Part shown: positions 27,656 to 35,838 of the stretch, in pieces
How the letters are laid out: each line of letters opens with the position of its first letter
How positions within the stretch are numbered: the first letter of the stretch is position 1
Source: Lachnospiraceae bacterium
GTDB lineage: Bacteria > Bacillota > Clostridia > Lachnospirales > Lachnospiraceae
Reading direction: 5' to 3'
DNA: 64,000 nt
Assembly: GCA_910575835.1 (NCBI GenBank)
Contig: CAJTGB010000017.1
Location: 1-64,000 of the forward strand
Position numbers and translations under genes: made by a program
Notes under the pieces: generated by a model
Told to the model about the DNA's origin: nothing
What the model saw: the letters and a program-made list of their open reading frames with translations, nothing else
The model's database searches: none

Positions 27656-28099
27656 CTAATACTCTTCTTCCTCCTCTTCCTCATCCTCATGAATATCGGT
27701 CTTCGGCTTCGCAAGCCCTTCGATCTTGATCCCATGCTTCTCGGCATAATCCCACAGCGCCGCATGGATCGCTTCTTCCGCAAGCAGCGAACAATGCACC
27801 TTCACCGGCGGCAGTCCGTCTAACGCCTCCATAACAGCCTTGTTCGTCACCTTAAGCGCATCATAGATAGACTTCCCCTTCACAAGCTCCGTCGCCATAC
27901 TGCTCGTCGCCACGGCAGCGCCGCACCCGAAGGTCTTAAACTTCACATCCTGTATGATCTGATCCTTATCAATATCCAGATAGATGCGCATGATATCGCC
28001 GCATTTTGCATTGCCGACAGTACCGACCCCGCTGGCGTCTGCGATCTCCCCTACATTCCTTGGATTCTGAAAATGATCCATTACCTTTTCTGTATACAT
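27656..28099 (-). CDS. NifU/IscU-type Fe-S scaffold protein
   Basis: 147 residues from the ATG at 28099 (MYTEKVMDHFQNPRNVG), preceded by AGGAGG; a longer upstream frame overlaps nifS and is not needed. The three cluster Cys are in GNAKCGD, TFGCGAA and VHCSLLAEEA, with the regulatory Asp after the first. The domain is the N-terminal NifU type without the C-terminal Nfu part. An unusual acidic tail (DIHEDEEEEEEEY) ends the protein. It assembles Fe-S clusters with the cysteine desulfurase encoded just upstream. Confidence 0.95.
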   Translation of the reverse strand: MYTEKVMDHFQNPRNVGEIADASGVGTVGNAKCGDIMRIYLDIDKDQIIQDVKFKTFGCGAAVATSSMATELVKGKSIYDALKVTNKAVMEALDGLPPVKVHCSLLAEEAIHAALWDYAEKHGIKIEGLAKPKTDIHEDEEEEEEEY

Positions 28100-28130
28100 A
28101 ATTAATTCCTCCTGATTTGCTGTCTTTATA

Positions 28131-29315
28131 TTACTTCTGTTCCTTCTTAAGGAAATCCTCATACAGCGGCGACATATTCCGCAGTGTGCCAACGATCTCC
28201 TTCAAGCAGTCTACCACATAATCGATCTCTTCCTTCGTCGTCTCATCGCTCAGGGTCATTCTTAAGGAACCGTGGGCGATCTCATGAGGAAGGCCGATGG
28301 CAAGCAGCACATGGGACGGATCTAACGACCCGGAAGTACACGCCGAACCGCTTGACGCGCAGATCCCTTTGCCGTCCAGCATGATGAGAAGCGACTCGCC
28401 CTCCACAAACCGGAAGCTAAGATTCACATTATTCGGAAGCCGATCTGTCTTATGTCCGTTCAGACGGCAATACGGAATCTCTTCCATTGCACGGCCGATC
28501 AGGTAATCCCGAAGGCCGCTCTCCTTCTTCATCCGCTCCTCCATCGTAGACGCCGCACGCCGAACCGCCGCTCCAAGTCCTATGATCCCCGGCACATTCT
28601 CCGTTCCTGCGCGGCGCTTCCTCTCCTGCGCTCCGCCGTGCACGAAGGAACGGATCTTAACTCCCTTGCGGATATATAAGAATCCGATGCCTTTTGGTCC
28701 GTTCAGCTTATGCCCGCTGGCGCTCAGCATATCAATACGGCATTCATCCACGTTGATCGGAACCTGTCCGAACGCCTGAACCGCATCCGTATGGAACAGG
28801 ATTCCTCTCTCATGCGCAATCTCCCCGATCTCCTTGATCGGCTGAATCGTTCCGATCTCATTATTGGCATACATAACGGAGATTAAGATCGTGGTCGGAC
28901 GAATCGCCCTCTTAAGCTCCTCGATCTTCACCTTCCCATCCTCATCCACATCCAGATAAGTGATCTCATATCCCTTGTTCTCCAGGTACTCTGCCGTGTG
29001 GAGAATCGCGTGATGCTCGATCTTCGTCGTGATAATATGATTCCCTTTGTCAGCGTAAGCCTCGGCAGCCGCTTTAAGCGCCCAGTTATCGGCTTCCGAA
29101 CCTCCCGCCGTGAAATATATCTCGTTGCCTTTCGCTCCCAGCACTTCGGCGATCACATCTCTCTGCTCGCTGATGGCTTCCTTATTGCCGGAAGCAAAGC
29201 TGTAGACGCTGGATGGATTCCCATAATTCTCTGTAAAATAAGGAAGCATTGCCTCCACCACCTCCGGTGCCGTCTTCGTTGTCGCCGCATTATCCAGGTA
29301 AATGAAATTCTTCAT
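28131..29315 (-). CDS. Cysteine desulfurase (NifS/IscS type)
   Basis: 394 residues. PLP-dependent aminotransferase class V: IYLDNAATTKT at the N-terminus, PLP Lys in SASGHKLNGPKGIGF and the persulfide-forming Cys in the mobile loop GICASSGSACTSGSLDPSHVL (the long loop of the group I NifS/IscS type). It supplies sulfur to the adjacent NifU scaffold and to MnmA. RBS GGAGGAG before the ATG at 29315. It lies 47 bp downstream of iscR. Confidence 0.97.
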   Translation of the reverse strand: MKNFIYLDNAATTKTAPEVVEAMLPYFTENYGNPSSVYSFASGNKEAISEQRDVIAEVLGAKGNEIYFTAGGSEADNWALKAAAEAYADKGNHIITTKIEHHAILHTAEYLENKGYEITYLDVDEDGKVKIEELKRAIRPTTILISVMYANNEIGTIQPIKEIGEIAHERGILFHTDAVQAFGQVPINVDECRIDMLSASGHKLNGPKGIGFLYIRKGVKIRSFVHGGAQERKRRAGTENVPGIIGLGAAVRRAASTMEERMKKESGLRDYLIGRAMEEIPYCRLNGHKTDRLPNNVNLSFRFVEGESLLIMLDGKGICASSGSACTSGSLDPSHVLLAIGLPHEIAHGSLRMTLSDETTKEEIDYVVDCLKEIVGTLRNMSPLYEDFLKKEQK

Positions 29316-29362
29316 ATCTTCTTCTCCTCCGTCTGTTTTGTTACTCTATCTCTATGACTGCT

Positions 29363-29821
29363 TCATGCATTGCACTTGTGGTTCTCAAGCTCGCCCTCCG
29401 GGTTCAGCGTCCTGCTCTCCCGGACCAGTTCATCCAGCATCATCCGGTTGACTGTCTCATTGATACTCTCATTGATCTTCTGCCACACATACTTGGTCAC
29501 ACACCCGTCAGAGGCCATACAGCCCTCTTCGGAATAGAACGCCGCACATTTGACCGGTTCAAGACTGCCTTCTAAGGCTCTCAATATATCTCCTACGGAT
29601 ATCTCGCACGCACTTCTTGCCAGAACATATCCCCCTGTGGCGCCGCGGATGCTCTGTACCAGACCGGCCTTTTTCATAAGTCCGACCAACTGCTCCAGAT
29701 ACCGCTCAGAGATATCCTGCCTTGCCGCAATACTGCTGATGGACACAGGCTCTTCTTCACTGTACCTGGCCAGATCTATCATGGCCCGAAGGCCGTATCT
29801 TCCCTTTGTTGAAAGTTTCAC
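29363..29821 (-). CDS. iscR: Rrf2-family regulator, IscR-like
   Basis: 152 residues, GTG start at 29821. N-terminal winged HTH typical of Rrf2 (MKLSTKGRYGLRAMIDLA, ERYLEQLVGLMKKAGLVQSIRGATGGY). Three spaced Cys in VKCAAFYSEEGCMASDGCVT match the Fe-S ligand loop of IscR. It is the first gene of the iscR-nifS-nifU-mnmA set and probably senses cluster status to control it. A promoter (TTGACA-17-TATTCT) and a TCCTAG-N7-CTAGGA palindrome lie upstream. Confidence 0.93.
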   Translation of the reverse strand: MKLSTKGRYGLRAMIDLARYSEEEPVSISSIAARQDISERYLEQLVGLMKKAGLVQSIRGATGGYVLARSACEISVGDILRALEGSLEPVKCAAFYSEEGCMASDGCVTKYVWQKINESINETVNRMMLDELVRESRTLNPEGELENHKCNA

Positions 29822-29939
29822 TTACTCACCCTCATTTCATGGAACCCTGCAGTCTGTTTTCCTCTGCCTCTCCTTACAGTTCTTCGGTCAGCATCCGGCA
29901 TTCCTGCATAAATTCCTAATGACAATTATATTTTTCAAT

Positions 29940-29958
29940 TCCTAGCAAAACACTAGGA
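29940..29958. promoter_or_regulatory. Candidate IscR operator
   Basis: Perfect inverted repeat TCCTAG-N7-CTAGGA immediately downstream of the iscR promoter, at about +8 to +26. The position suits autorepression by the Rrf2 protein encoded by the first gene. Binding is inferred. Confidence 0.6.
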
Positions 29959-29972
29959 TATTTTCCATATGT

Positions 29973-30001
29973 AGAATAACACCGCTTTTTTGTTCTGTCA
30001 A
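29973..30001 (-). promoter_or_regulatory. SigA-type promoter of the iscR-nifS-nifU-mnmA operon
   Basis: On the minus strand TTGACA (30001-29996), 17-bp spacer, TATTCT (29978-29973). It gives an untranslated leader of ~145 nt that contains the TCCTAG/CTAGGA palindrome. Confidence 0.72.
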
Positions 30002-30052
30002 GTCCTCTTTTGGAATATGCTGTAATAATATGATCACACAAAGGAGCCCGCA

Positions 30053-31390
30053 ATGTCACGAAAACGTGCAATCATCAAGGGGACTTTTATCTTAACGCTA
30101 ACCGGGTTTGCTACCCGGTTCATGGGATTCTTCTACCGCATTTTCTTAAGCCACACCTTCGGAGAGGAAGGAGTAGGTCTGTATCAGCTTGTATTCCCCA
30201 TCTACGCGCTGTGCTTCTCTCTGACCTGCGCAGGAATTGAGCTTGCCCTGTCCCGCTGCGTTGCCGCCCGTATGACGCAGAACAAGCGGCAGGAAGCAAG
30301 GGAACTGCTGCATACAAGCCTCTCTCTCACCGTAGCAGTCTCTATTATTATCACCCTCGTTCTGCAGAAATATGCCGTCCCTATATCTGAGACCTTTCTT
30401 GCAGAACCCAGATGCGCAGATCTGCTCGTCATTCTCTCCTATGCATTTCCATTTGCATCGGTACATAGCTGTATCTGCGGTTATTATTTTGGTCTGAAAC
30501 AGACCAGGATACCGGCCTGTTCCCAATTCATCGAGCAGACGGTCCGTATCCTCTGCGTCTGCCTTCTCTATCTGTACGGCGTAAAGCATGGGATACGCTT
30601 CAGCGTTGCCATCGCCGTGATCGGCCTAGTCGCCGGCGAGATCTCTTCCTCGCTCTTCTGTCTGCGCGCTTTCACAGACAAGAAGATCCTACAAGCCATG
30701 TCCCGTTTCCGTTTTTGCGGGTGCCTGAGGCACAGCCGGGAATTGCTGAAGCTGTCTGTTCCCTTAACCGCAAGCCGGGTACTTCTGAATATCCTACAGA
30801 GCATTGAAGCCGTATCCATTCCTGTCCGGCTGCAGTACTATGGGATGACCCTGTCGGAATCTCTCGGCACCTATGGGGTACTGACCGGCATGGCCCTGCC
30901 CTGCATCCTGTTCCCTTCCGCAATCACAAACTCTGTATCCACCATGCTTCTTCCCACCGTGGCGGAGATACAGACCCGTAACAACCGGAAGGAATTGTCT
31001 GATCTGGTCAACAAGGTCACCTATTCCTGTATCTTTCTTGGAAGTATCTGCTGCGTGAGCCTGCTATGCTTCGGAGAATGGATGGGGACCATATTATTCC
31101 ACAGCCGCCTGGCCGGAGACTATATCGTCACTCTGGCCTGGATGTGTCCGTTCCTGTATACAAACAATACGCTGATCAGTATCATTAACGGAATCGGAAA
31201 GACAACGCTTTCTCTTGGCATCAATACCCTAAGCTTAAGTATCCGAATCGCAAGCGTGTTCTTCCTGATTCCGGCCGTCGGAATCGAAGGATACCTGTGG
31301 GGGCTTTTGGCAAGCCAGATCCTTACCTTCTTCTTCTGTCTTGCATACCTTAAATACTATCTGCACAGACAAAACTTGAAATATTTGTGA
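30053..31390 (+). CDS. SpoVB-like MATE/oligosaccharide flippase family protein
   Basis: 445 residues with about 12-14 membrane segments. The opening FILTLTGFATRFMGFFYRIFLSHTFGEEGVGLYQLVFPIYAL is characteristic of the SpoVB / polysaccharide-biosynthesis (MviN-related MOP) superfamily. In Bacilli SpoVB is needed for spore cortex peptidoglycan; relatives flip lipid-linked oligosaccharides. The start ATG follows AAAGGAG. It is divergent from iscR and followed by a metalloprotease-like gene. The role in sporulation is inferred from family and from the SpoIIM-like gene nearby. Confidence 0.85.
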   Translation: MSRKRAIIKGTFILTLTGFATRFMGFFYRIFLSHTFGEEGVGLYQLVFPIYALCFSLTCAGIELALSRCVAARMTQNKRQEARELLHTSLSLTVAVSIIITLVLQKYAVPISETFLAEPRCADLLVILSYAFPFASVHSCICGYYFGLKQTRIPACSQFIEQTVRILCVCLLYLYGVKHGIRFSVAIAVIGLVAGEISSSLFCLRAFTDKKILQAMSRFRFCGCLRHSRELLKLSVPLTASRVLLNILQSIEAVSIPVRLQYYGMTLSESLGTYGVLTGMALPCILFPSAITNSVSTMLLPTVAEIQTRNNRKELSDLVNKVTYSCIFLGSICCVSLLCFGEWMGTILFHSRLAGDYIVTLAWMCPFLYTNNTLISIINGIGKTTLSLGINTLSLSIRIASVFFLIPAVGIEGYLWGLLASQILTFFFCLAYLKYYLHRQNLKYL

Positions 31391-31480
31391 ACATTTGGTA
31401 TTCTCTGGACATGACTGACAGAATCCATTAAAATGATTCATGGACAATACATATAACCGGGAGGTTCCATAAAGACATCT

Positions 31481-32203
31481 ATGAAAACACAAGAAAAAAA
31501 GAAAAACGGAATTATATATTTCCTCCTGCTGCTGATCATCCTTCTCGCTGTCTTTGTATTCATGGGACTCAGGCAGCAGAAGGAAGCCCTTAAAGATACT
31601 GTGACTGCCGCAAAGCTTCAGCCAAAGCAAGTGCAGGATATCCGTTTCGGGCCGGACCATGCAGGAGAACCTCTGTCCTCCATTCAATGCCAGAAGGACG
31701 GCAATGTAGACGAGGGCATCGTAGCGATCGTCAACCAGCAGCTTACGCAGATCCCGGCATACATCCAGGATGCGTTTGTCAAAGACGGCTGGGCGCTCTA
31801 CGTGACCAATCAGAATATCGGCCAGACCTATTATGCCGGGAAGTACGACCAGGTCATGGCGACAACGAATTACGAAGAGGAGCGTATCCTGATCGAATCA
31901 AGACTGGACGCTGCCTATGAATCCCCGATCCATGAGGTCGGACACTGGTTTGATTTTCACGTTGGGCTTCCCTCTTATACGGAGGAATTCTCCGCAGTCT
32001 ACCGTTCTGAGAGCGCCGCTTTCATACGGGCATACGGCTCCGACTGCGTAAGAGATGAGATGGAGTTCTTCGCCGAAGGTTTCTGGCAGTATGTCATCAA
32101 CCCCGGAAAGCTCCGCTCGGTAAGCCCCGGATTGTACCAGTTCATCCACCTGGAATACTGCTTTTCCCGCGTACTCCGTACCTGGTACGAATATGGGCTC
32201 TGA
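31481..32203 (+). CDS. Anchored ATLF-type (anthrax lethal factor-like) metalloprotease
   Basis: 240 residues. One N-terminal membrane anchor (~8-28: GIIYFLLLLIILLAVFVFMGL) and an extracellular remainder. The zinc motif is HEVGHWFD (HExxH type), with a downstream Glu in DEMEFFAEGFWQYV, as in the ATLF / Pro-Pro endopeptidase (PPEP-like) clan. A conserved pattern around it (TNYEEERILIESRLDAAYESPIHEVGHW) is typical of this group in Clostridia. It would act on the cell surface or in the forespore space. The RBS GGGAGG is rather far (16 nt) from the ATG. Substrate unknown. Confidence 0.75.
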   Translation: MKTQEKKKNGIIYFLLLLIILLAVFVFMGLRQQKEALKDTVTAAKLQPKQVQDIRFGPDHAGEPLSSIQCQKDGNVDEGIVAIVNQQLTQIPAYIQDAFVKDGWALYVTNQNIGQTYYAGKYDQVMATTNYEEERILIESRLDAAYESPIHEVGHWFDFHVGLPSYTEEFSAVYRSESAAFIRAYGSDCVRDEMEFFAEGFWQYVINPGKLRSVSPGLYQFIHLEYCFSRVLRTWYEYGL

Positions 32204-32210
32204 TACGGGA

Positions 32211-32750
32211 TCAGAGCGTTTTCAGGAACAATTCCATAAGGATCGGATTCACATAGCACTCCAGCAGGATCCCTACGGCAATGAACAGTATCATGCTGAT
32301 CATCTTCGAAGGATTCCACTTGGCCTCTGGATATGTGAAAAGATACCATAACAGCACCATGAAGCCTGCCGCATAGAACACAAAATGAGGCGTCAGCGCG
32401 ATCAGGCACAGGATAAGCCCCTTAAGTCCCATCTTAAGGACGGCGGACGTCATGATCATCCCGCCGCAAAAGCCTGTCCATGCCAGGAATCCTGCTGCGA
32501 CGCCTTTTCTTACACGGGTGCATCCAAGCGCGGCGACCAGCATTAGCGGCACGGCACGGATCCTTATTACATACCACAGGTATTCCATCGTATCGATCTC
32601 CGCCTGACTGTACTGGTTCAGGAAAAATTCACTGAATATCCCCATTCCCGCAATTGTATCTTCTGACATCAGGTTCGCATATACGATCCCGGCCAGAAAC
32701 CCCAGCATACAAAAAATGATCAAGAACTTCTTGTTCTCATGTATCCTCAC
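32211..32750 (-). CDS. Stage II sporulation protein M-like membrane protein
   Basis: 179 residues from the GTG at 32750, which has GGGGAGG 7 nt upstream; an ATG at 32756 overlaps that SD and a TTG at 32771 lies before it. Five or so membrane segments with the SpoIIM-type layout (FLAGIVYANL, FLAWTGFCGGMIMT, LIALTPHFVFYAAGFMVL, FIAVGILLECYVNPILME). SpoIIM is part of the SpoIIDMP engulfment machinery. No spoIID or spoIIP is adjacent, so it could be a paralogue. Convergent with the metalloprotease gene (7-bp gap). Confidence 0.82.
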   Translation of the reverse strand: MRIHENKKFLIIFCMLGFLAGIVYANLMSEDTIAGMGIFSEFFLNQYSQAEIDTMEYLWYVIRIRAVPLMLVAALGCTRVRKGVAAGFLAWTGFCGGMIMTSAVLKMGLKGLILCLIALTPHFVFYAAGFMVLLWYLFTYPEAKWNPSKMISMILFIAVGILLECYVNPILMELFLKTL

Positions 32751-32817
32751 AAACATTCCTCCCCTTGTCAAGATACTTCATTATATGCCGGATATATGAA
32801 TATATTCGCATTTAGTC

Positions 32818-33372
32818 CTATGCTGTTTCAGGACGGCCGCGATATTTGGAATCATAGGCAAGGATTGCCGCAATGGTCTTGGAATCCTCTATCTTCCCGG
32901 CAAAGATCATCTCTTTCAGCTCTTCGACAGAGTATGCCTTCACATCCACGAATTCATCTTCGTCCAGATTTTGATGGGACGGGATCAGATTCCTTGCCAC
33001 ATAGATCTCTATCTTCTCATTGCAGAAGGCGACCGTTGTCCTCAGTGTGAGCAGCCATTCCAGATCGTCCGACCTATAGCCGGTCTCCTCCTCCAGCTCT
33101 CTTCTTGAGCATACGATCCCCTGCTCCCCCGGGGTATCAAGCTTCCCTGCCGGAATCTCCAATGTCTCCCTCTCCAGCGCATTCCTATACTGCCTGACCA
33201 TCAGGATCCTCCCATCATCCATGACCGGTACGACTGCCGCCGCCCCGTCATGGTGAATATAGTCCCACTCAGCCGTATTGCCGTTGGCAAACTTCATGTG
33301 GTCTTTATATACATTGAGGATCTTCCCCTCATATACTAACTCTCTTCCTATCCGCTTCACTTCACCGCTCAT
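32818..33372 (-). CDS. Nudix hydrolase, ADP-ribose pyrophosphatase type
   Basis: 184 residues. Nudix box G-x5-E-x7-REL-x-EE-x-G-Y is complete (AGKLDTPGEQGIVCSRRELE followed by EETGY). The N-terminal strand pattern (ILNVYKDHMKFANG) and VVPVMDDGRILMVRQYR are typical of ADP-ribose pyrophosphatases (NudF-like). It hydrolyses ADP-ribose or a similar nucleotide sugar. It lies between agcS-like and spoIIM-like genes on the same strand. Confidence 0.92.
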   Translation of the reverse strand: MSGEVKRIGRELVYEGKILNVYKDHMKFANGNTAEWDYIHHDGAAAVVPVMDDGRILMVRQYRNALERETLEIPAGKLDTPGEQGIVCSRRELEEETGYRSDDLEWLLTLRTTVAFCNEKIEIYVARNLIPSHQNLDEDEFVDVKAYSVEELKEMIFAGKIEDSKTIAAILAYDSKYRGRPETA

Positions 33373-33430
33373 TGTGCTGTCAGCATCCTTTCTATGTATC
33401 TCTTATTTCTAATCTCTAATCTCTCACTTC

Positions 33431-34816
33431 TTATCTCTTGATAACCGGTATCGGGGTATTATCTTTCGCATCAAGATCATGGATATACTTCTTCGTGTCC
33501 CTGACGATCACGTTCGACAGCAGCAGTACGGCTGCCAGATTCGGAATCGCCATCAGCGCATTCAATGTGTCTGCGATCTGCCATATCAGATTCAGTCCCA
33601 CGATCGGCGCAGCCACCGCCACAATGATATACAAGATACGGTAAGGGATCAGCCCGATCTTGCCTGAGAGGTATTCCACGCAGCGTTCCCCGTAATATGC
33701 CCATCCAAGGATCGTCGAATATGCGAATGTAATGATACCGAGCGTCAATATAATAGGCCCAAGATACGGGATCTGACTGAATGCCAGCGTAGTGAGCTGC
33801 CCGCCGTTGTCTATGGAATCCGCGTTAATGCCCGGGTTCTTCATGATCGTCGTAACAAGCACCAGGCCTGTCATCAGACACACGACGACCGTATCCCAGA
33901 AGGTTCCCGTAGAGGATACCAATGCCTGCCGCACCGGATTGCGCGTCTGTGCCGCCGCTGCCGCGATGGGCGCTGAACCAAGGCCGGATTCATTGGAGAA
34001 CAGGCCTCTTGCCACACCATACTGGATCGCCATCCTGATACCGCTTCCGACCAGGCCGCCCGCCGCCGCTCCCGGTGCAAATGCAAGCCTGCAGATCACT
34101 CCGACCGCCGGGATGATATAATCATAATTCATACTCAATATAATAATACAGCCCAGCACATAGAATACCGCCATAAACGGAACCAGCCTCTCACAGACTC
34201 TTGCAATAGACCTGATCCCGCCAAAGATCACGATCGCTGTAAGACTGCCGACCGCTATCCCAACGGCCAGCCTTGGAATTCGGAAATTTGTCTCGCAGAT
34301 CTCCGCGATCGCGTTGACCTGAGTCGCACATCCGATTCCAAAGGATGCAAATGCCGCGAAAAATGCAAACAGCATACCAAGCCACTTCATGTTAAGGCCG
34401 CGCTCCAGCGCATACATAGCCCCTCCCTGCATACGTCCGTCTTCCGTCTTAACTCTGTATTTTACGGCAATAAATGACTCCGCGTACTTGGTTGCAATAC
34501 CGAACACACCCGTGAGCCAGCACCACAGAACCGCTCCCGGGCCTCCAATGGCGATGGCCGTACCTACGCCGACGATATTGCCGGTACCGATCGTCGCCGC
34601 CAGCGCAGTCGTCAGCGCGCCGAACTGCGACACCTCGCCTTCCGCATCCGGGTCCTTTGCCACAGACAGCCTGATCCCCTTAGAGACCGTAAATCTCTGG
34701 ATAAACCCGGTGCGGAGCGTCATGAACACATGCGTTCCAAGCAGCAGGATGATCATGCCCCATCCCCAGACCAGGCCGTTGACTTCATTTACTATTGAAC
34801 TGATATAATCGTACAT
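33431..34816 (-). CDS. Sodium:alanine/glycine symporter (AGCS family)
   Basis: 461 residues with ~11 membrane segments. AGCS hallmarks are visible: ALTTALAATIGTGNIVGVGTAIAIGGPGAV near residue 75, YALERGLNMKW, and a GVARGLFSNESGLGSAPIAAAAAQT block. Imports alanine or glycine with sodium. It is in line with folD, fchA and glyA, so it may feed glycine into the one-carbon genes upstream. RBS AGGGGGA before the ATG at 34816. Confidence 0.94.
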   Translation of the reverse strand: MYDYISSIVNEVNGLVWGWGMIILLLGTHVFMTLRTGFIQRFTVSKGIRLSVAKDPDAEGEVSQFGALTTALAATIGTGNIVGVGTAIAIGGPGAVLWCWLTGVFGIATKYAESFIAVKYRVKTEDGRMQGGAMYALERGLNMKWLGMLFAFFAAFASFGIGCATQVNAIAEICETNFRIPRLAVGIAVGSLTAIVIFGGIRSIARVCERLVPFMAVFYVLGCIIILSMNYDYIIPAVGVICRLAFAPGAAAGGLVGSGIRMAIQYGVARGLFSNESGLGSAPIAAAAAQTRNPVRQALVSSTGTFWDTVVVCLMTGLVLVTTIMKNPGINADSIDNGGQLTTLAFSQIPYLGPIILTLGIITFAYSTILGWAYYGERCVEYLSGKIGLIPYRILYIIVAVAAPIVGLNLIWQIADTLNALMAIPNLAAVLLLSNVIVRDTKKYIHDLDAKDNTPIPVIKR

Positions 34817-34840
34817 ATATTTCCCCCTTTTCCTTTTTCC

Positions 34841-34919
34841 ATCTGCATTATACTATTCTACATTACTGCTTCTCAGATTCGATCTGCATTATACTATTCT
34901 GCATTACTGCCTCTCAGAT
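34841..34919. repeat. ~39-bp direct tandem repeat at the 3' end of folD
   Basis: Two copies (34841-34879 and 34882-34919, period 41 bp) of a unit starting ATCTGCATTATACTATTCT differ at two positions. The folD stop (34894-34896) lies inside the second copy. The duplication has probably altered the FolD C-terminus or arisen by slippage. Confidence 0.85.
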
Positions 34920-35775
34920 GACTGCAAGCGTTACAAGAAGCAGCGCTTCGGACAACATGCCTGGCCAGAACAGAGGACGTAACGCTTCCGACGCCTCCCG
35001 GCACCGGACTGATATAGGACGCTTTCTTCATGACCGCATCGTAATCCACATCCCCGCACAGCTTCCCTTCCTCATTAACGTTGATTCCGACATCTACCAC
35101 GACGGCGCCCTCTCCTGCCATCTCTTCCGTTATCATTCCTGCTTTTCCCGCCGCCGCTATGAGGATATCCGCCCCTTTACACTCTTCCTTAAGATCGGCT
35201 GTGCGTGTATGGCATATGGTAACGGTCGCATGTTCCTTCATAAGAAGCATAGACAGCGGCCTTCCAACCACCATGCTCCTACCGATGACCGCTGTCTTTT
35301 GTCCTTTCAGGCTGATTCCGTAATGATGAAGCATCTCCATGACCGCCTCGGCCGTACAGGGCGCGAATCCATCCTCGTCTCCGGCAAATACCTTCGCAAC
35401 ATTCTCCGGGCTCATACCGTCTACATCCTTCATAGGATCGATCATTGCCTTCAAAGGCCCGACGTCCAGATTGCCCGGAAGCGGCCGAAGCAGCAGAATA
35501 CCGTGTACGCCGGGATCTTCATTAACATCGGAAAATTCCCGTTCCAATTCCTTCTGGCTGATATTCTCAGGAAGTTTTGCCACCCTGCACTCGATCCCCA
35601 CAAGCTCCATCCGCTTTCTCGCACCGCGCTCATAAGCCAGATCATCCGGGCGCGCGCCTGCCCTGACGATCACAAGGCAAGGCTGTATCCCTTCCGCCTT
35701 AAGGGCGTCAACTTCCCTGATCAATTCTTCCTTCATCGCCTTTGCTACATCTGCTCCCCGCATTTCAATACTCAT
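34894..35775 (-). CDS. folD: Methylene-THF dehydrogenase of the FolD family, cyclohydrolase residues missing
   Basis: 293 residues, bifunctional FolD fold: N-terminal catalytic domain, DVDGMSPENV, and the NAD(P) domain (KTAVIGRSMVVGRPLSMLLM, PVPGGVGSVTSSVLARHV). The family oxidises 5,10-methylene-THF and hydrolyses the methenyl product. In E. coli FolD the cyclohydrolase step needs Lys54 (YxxxK) and Gln98 (VQLPLP). Here the first reads AYERGARKR (Ala at the Lys position) and the second GILLLRPLP (Leu at the Gln position), so only dehydrogenase activity is expected. The C-terminus is extended by SCNACSHLRGSNAE into a duplicated region. The fchA gene lies 63 bp upstream. Confidence 0.92.
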   Translation of the reverse strand: MSIEMRGADVAKAMKEELIREVDALKAEGIQPCLVIVRAGARPDDLAYERGARKRMELVGIECRVAKLPENISQKELEREFSDVNEDPGVHGILLLRPLPGNLDVGPLKAMIDPMKDVDGMSPENVAKVFAGDEDGFAPCTAEAVMEMLHHYGISLKGQKTAVIGRSMVVGRPLSMLLMKEHATVTICHTRTADLKEECKGADILIAAAGKAGMITEEMAGEGAVVVDVGINVNEEGKLCGDVDYDAVMKKASYISPVPGGVGSVTSSVLARHVVRSAASCNACSHLRGSNAE

Positions 35776-35838
35776 CTGCTCAACCTCATATCTTCTTCCC
35801 GTCTATACATTATACCAGCCGCCTTACCGCCGTATGCT

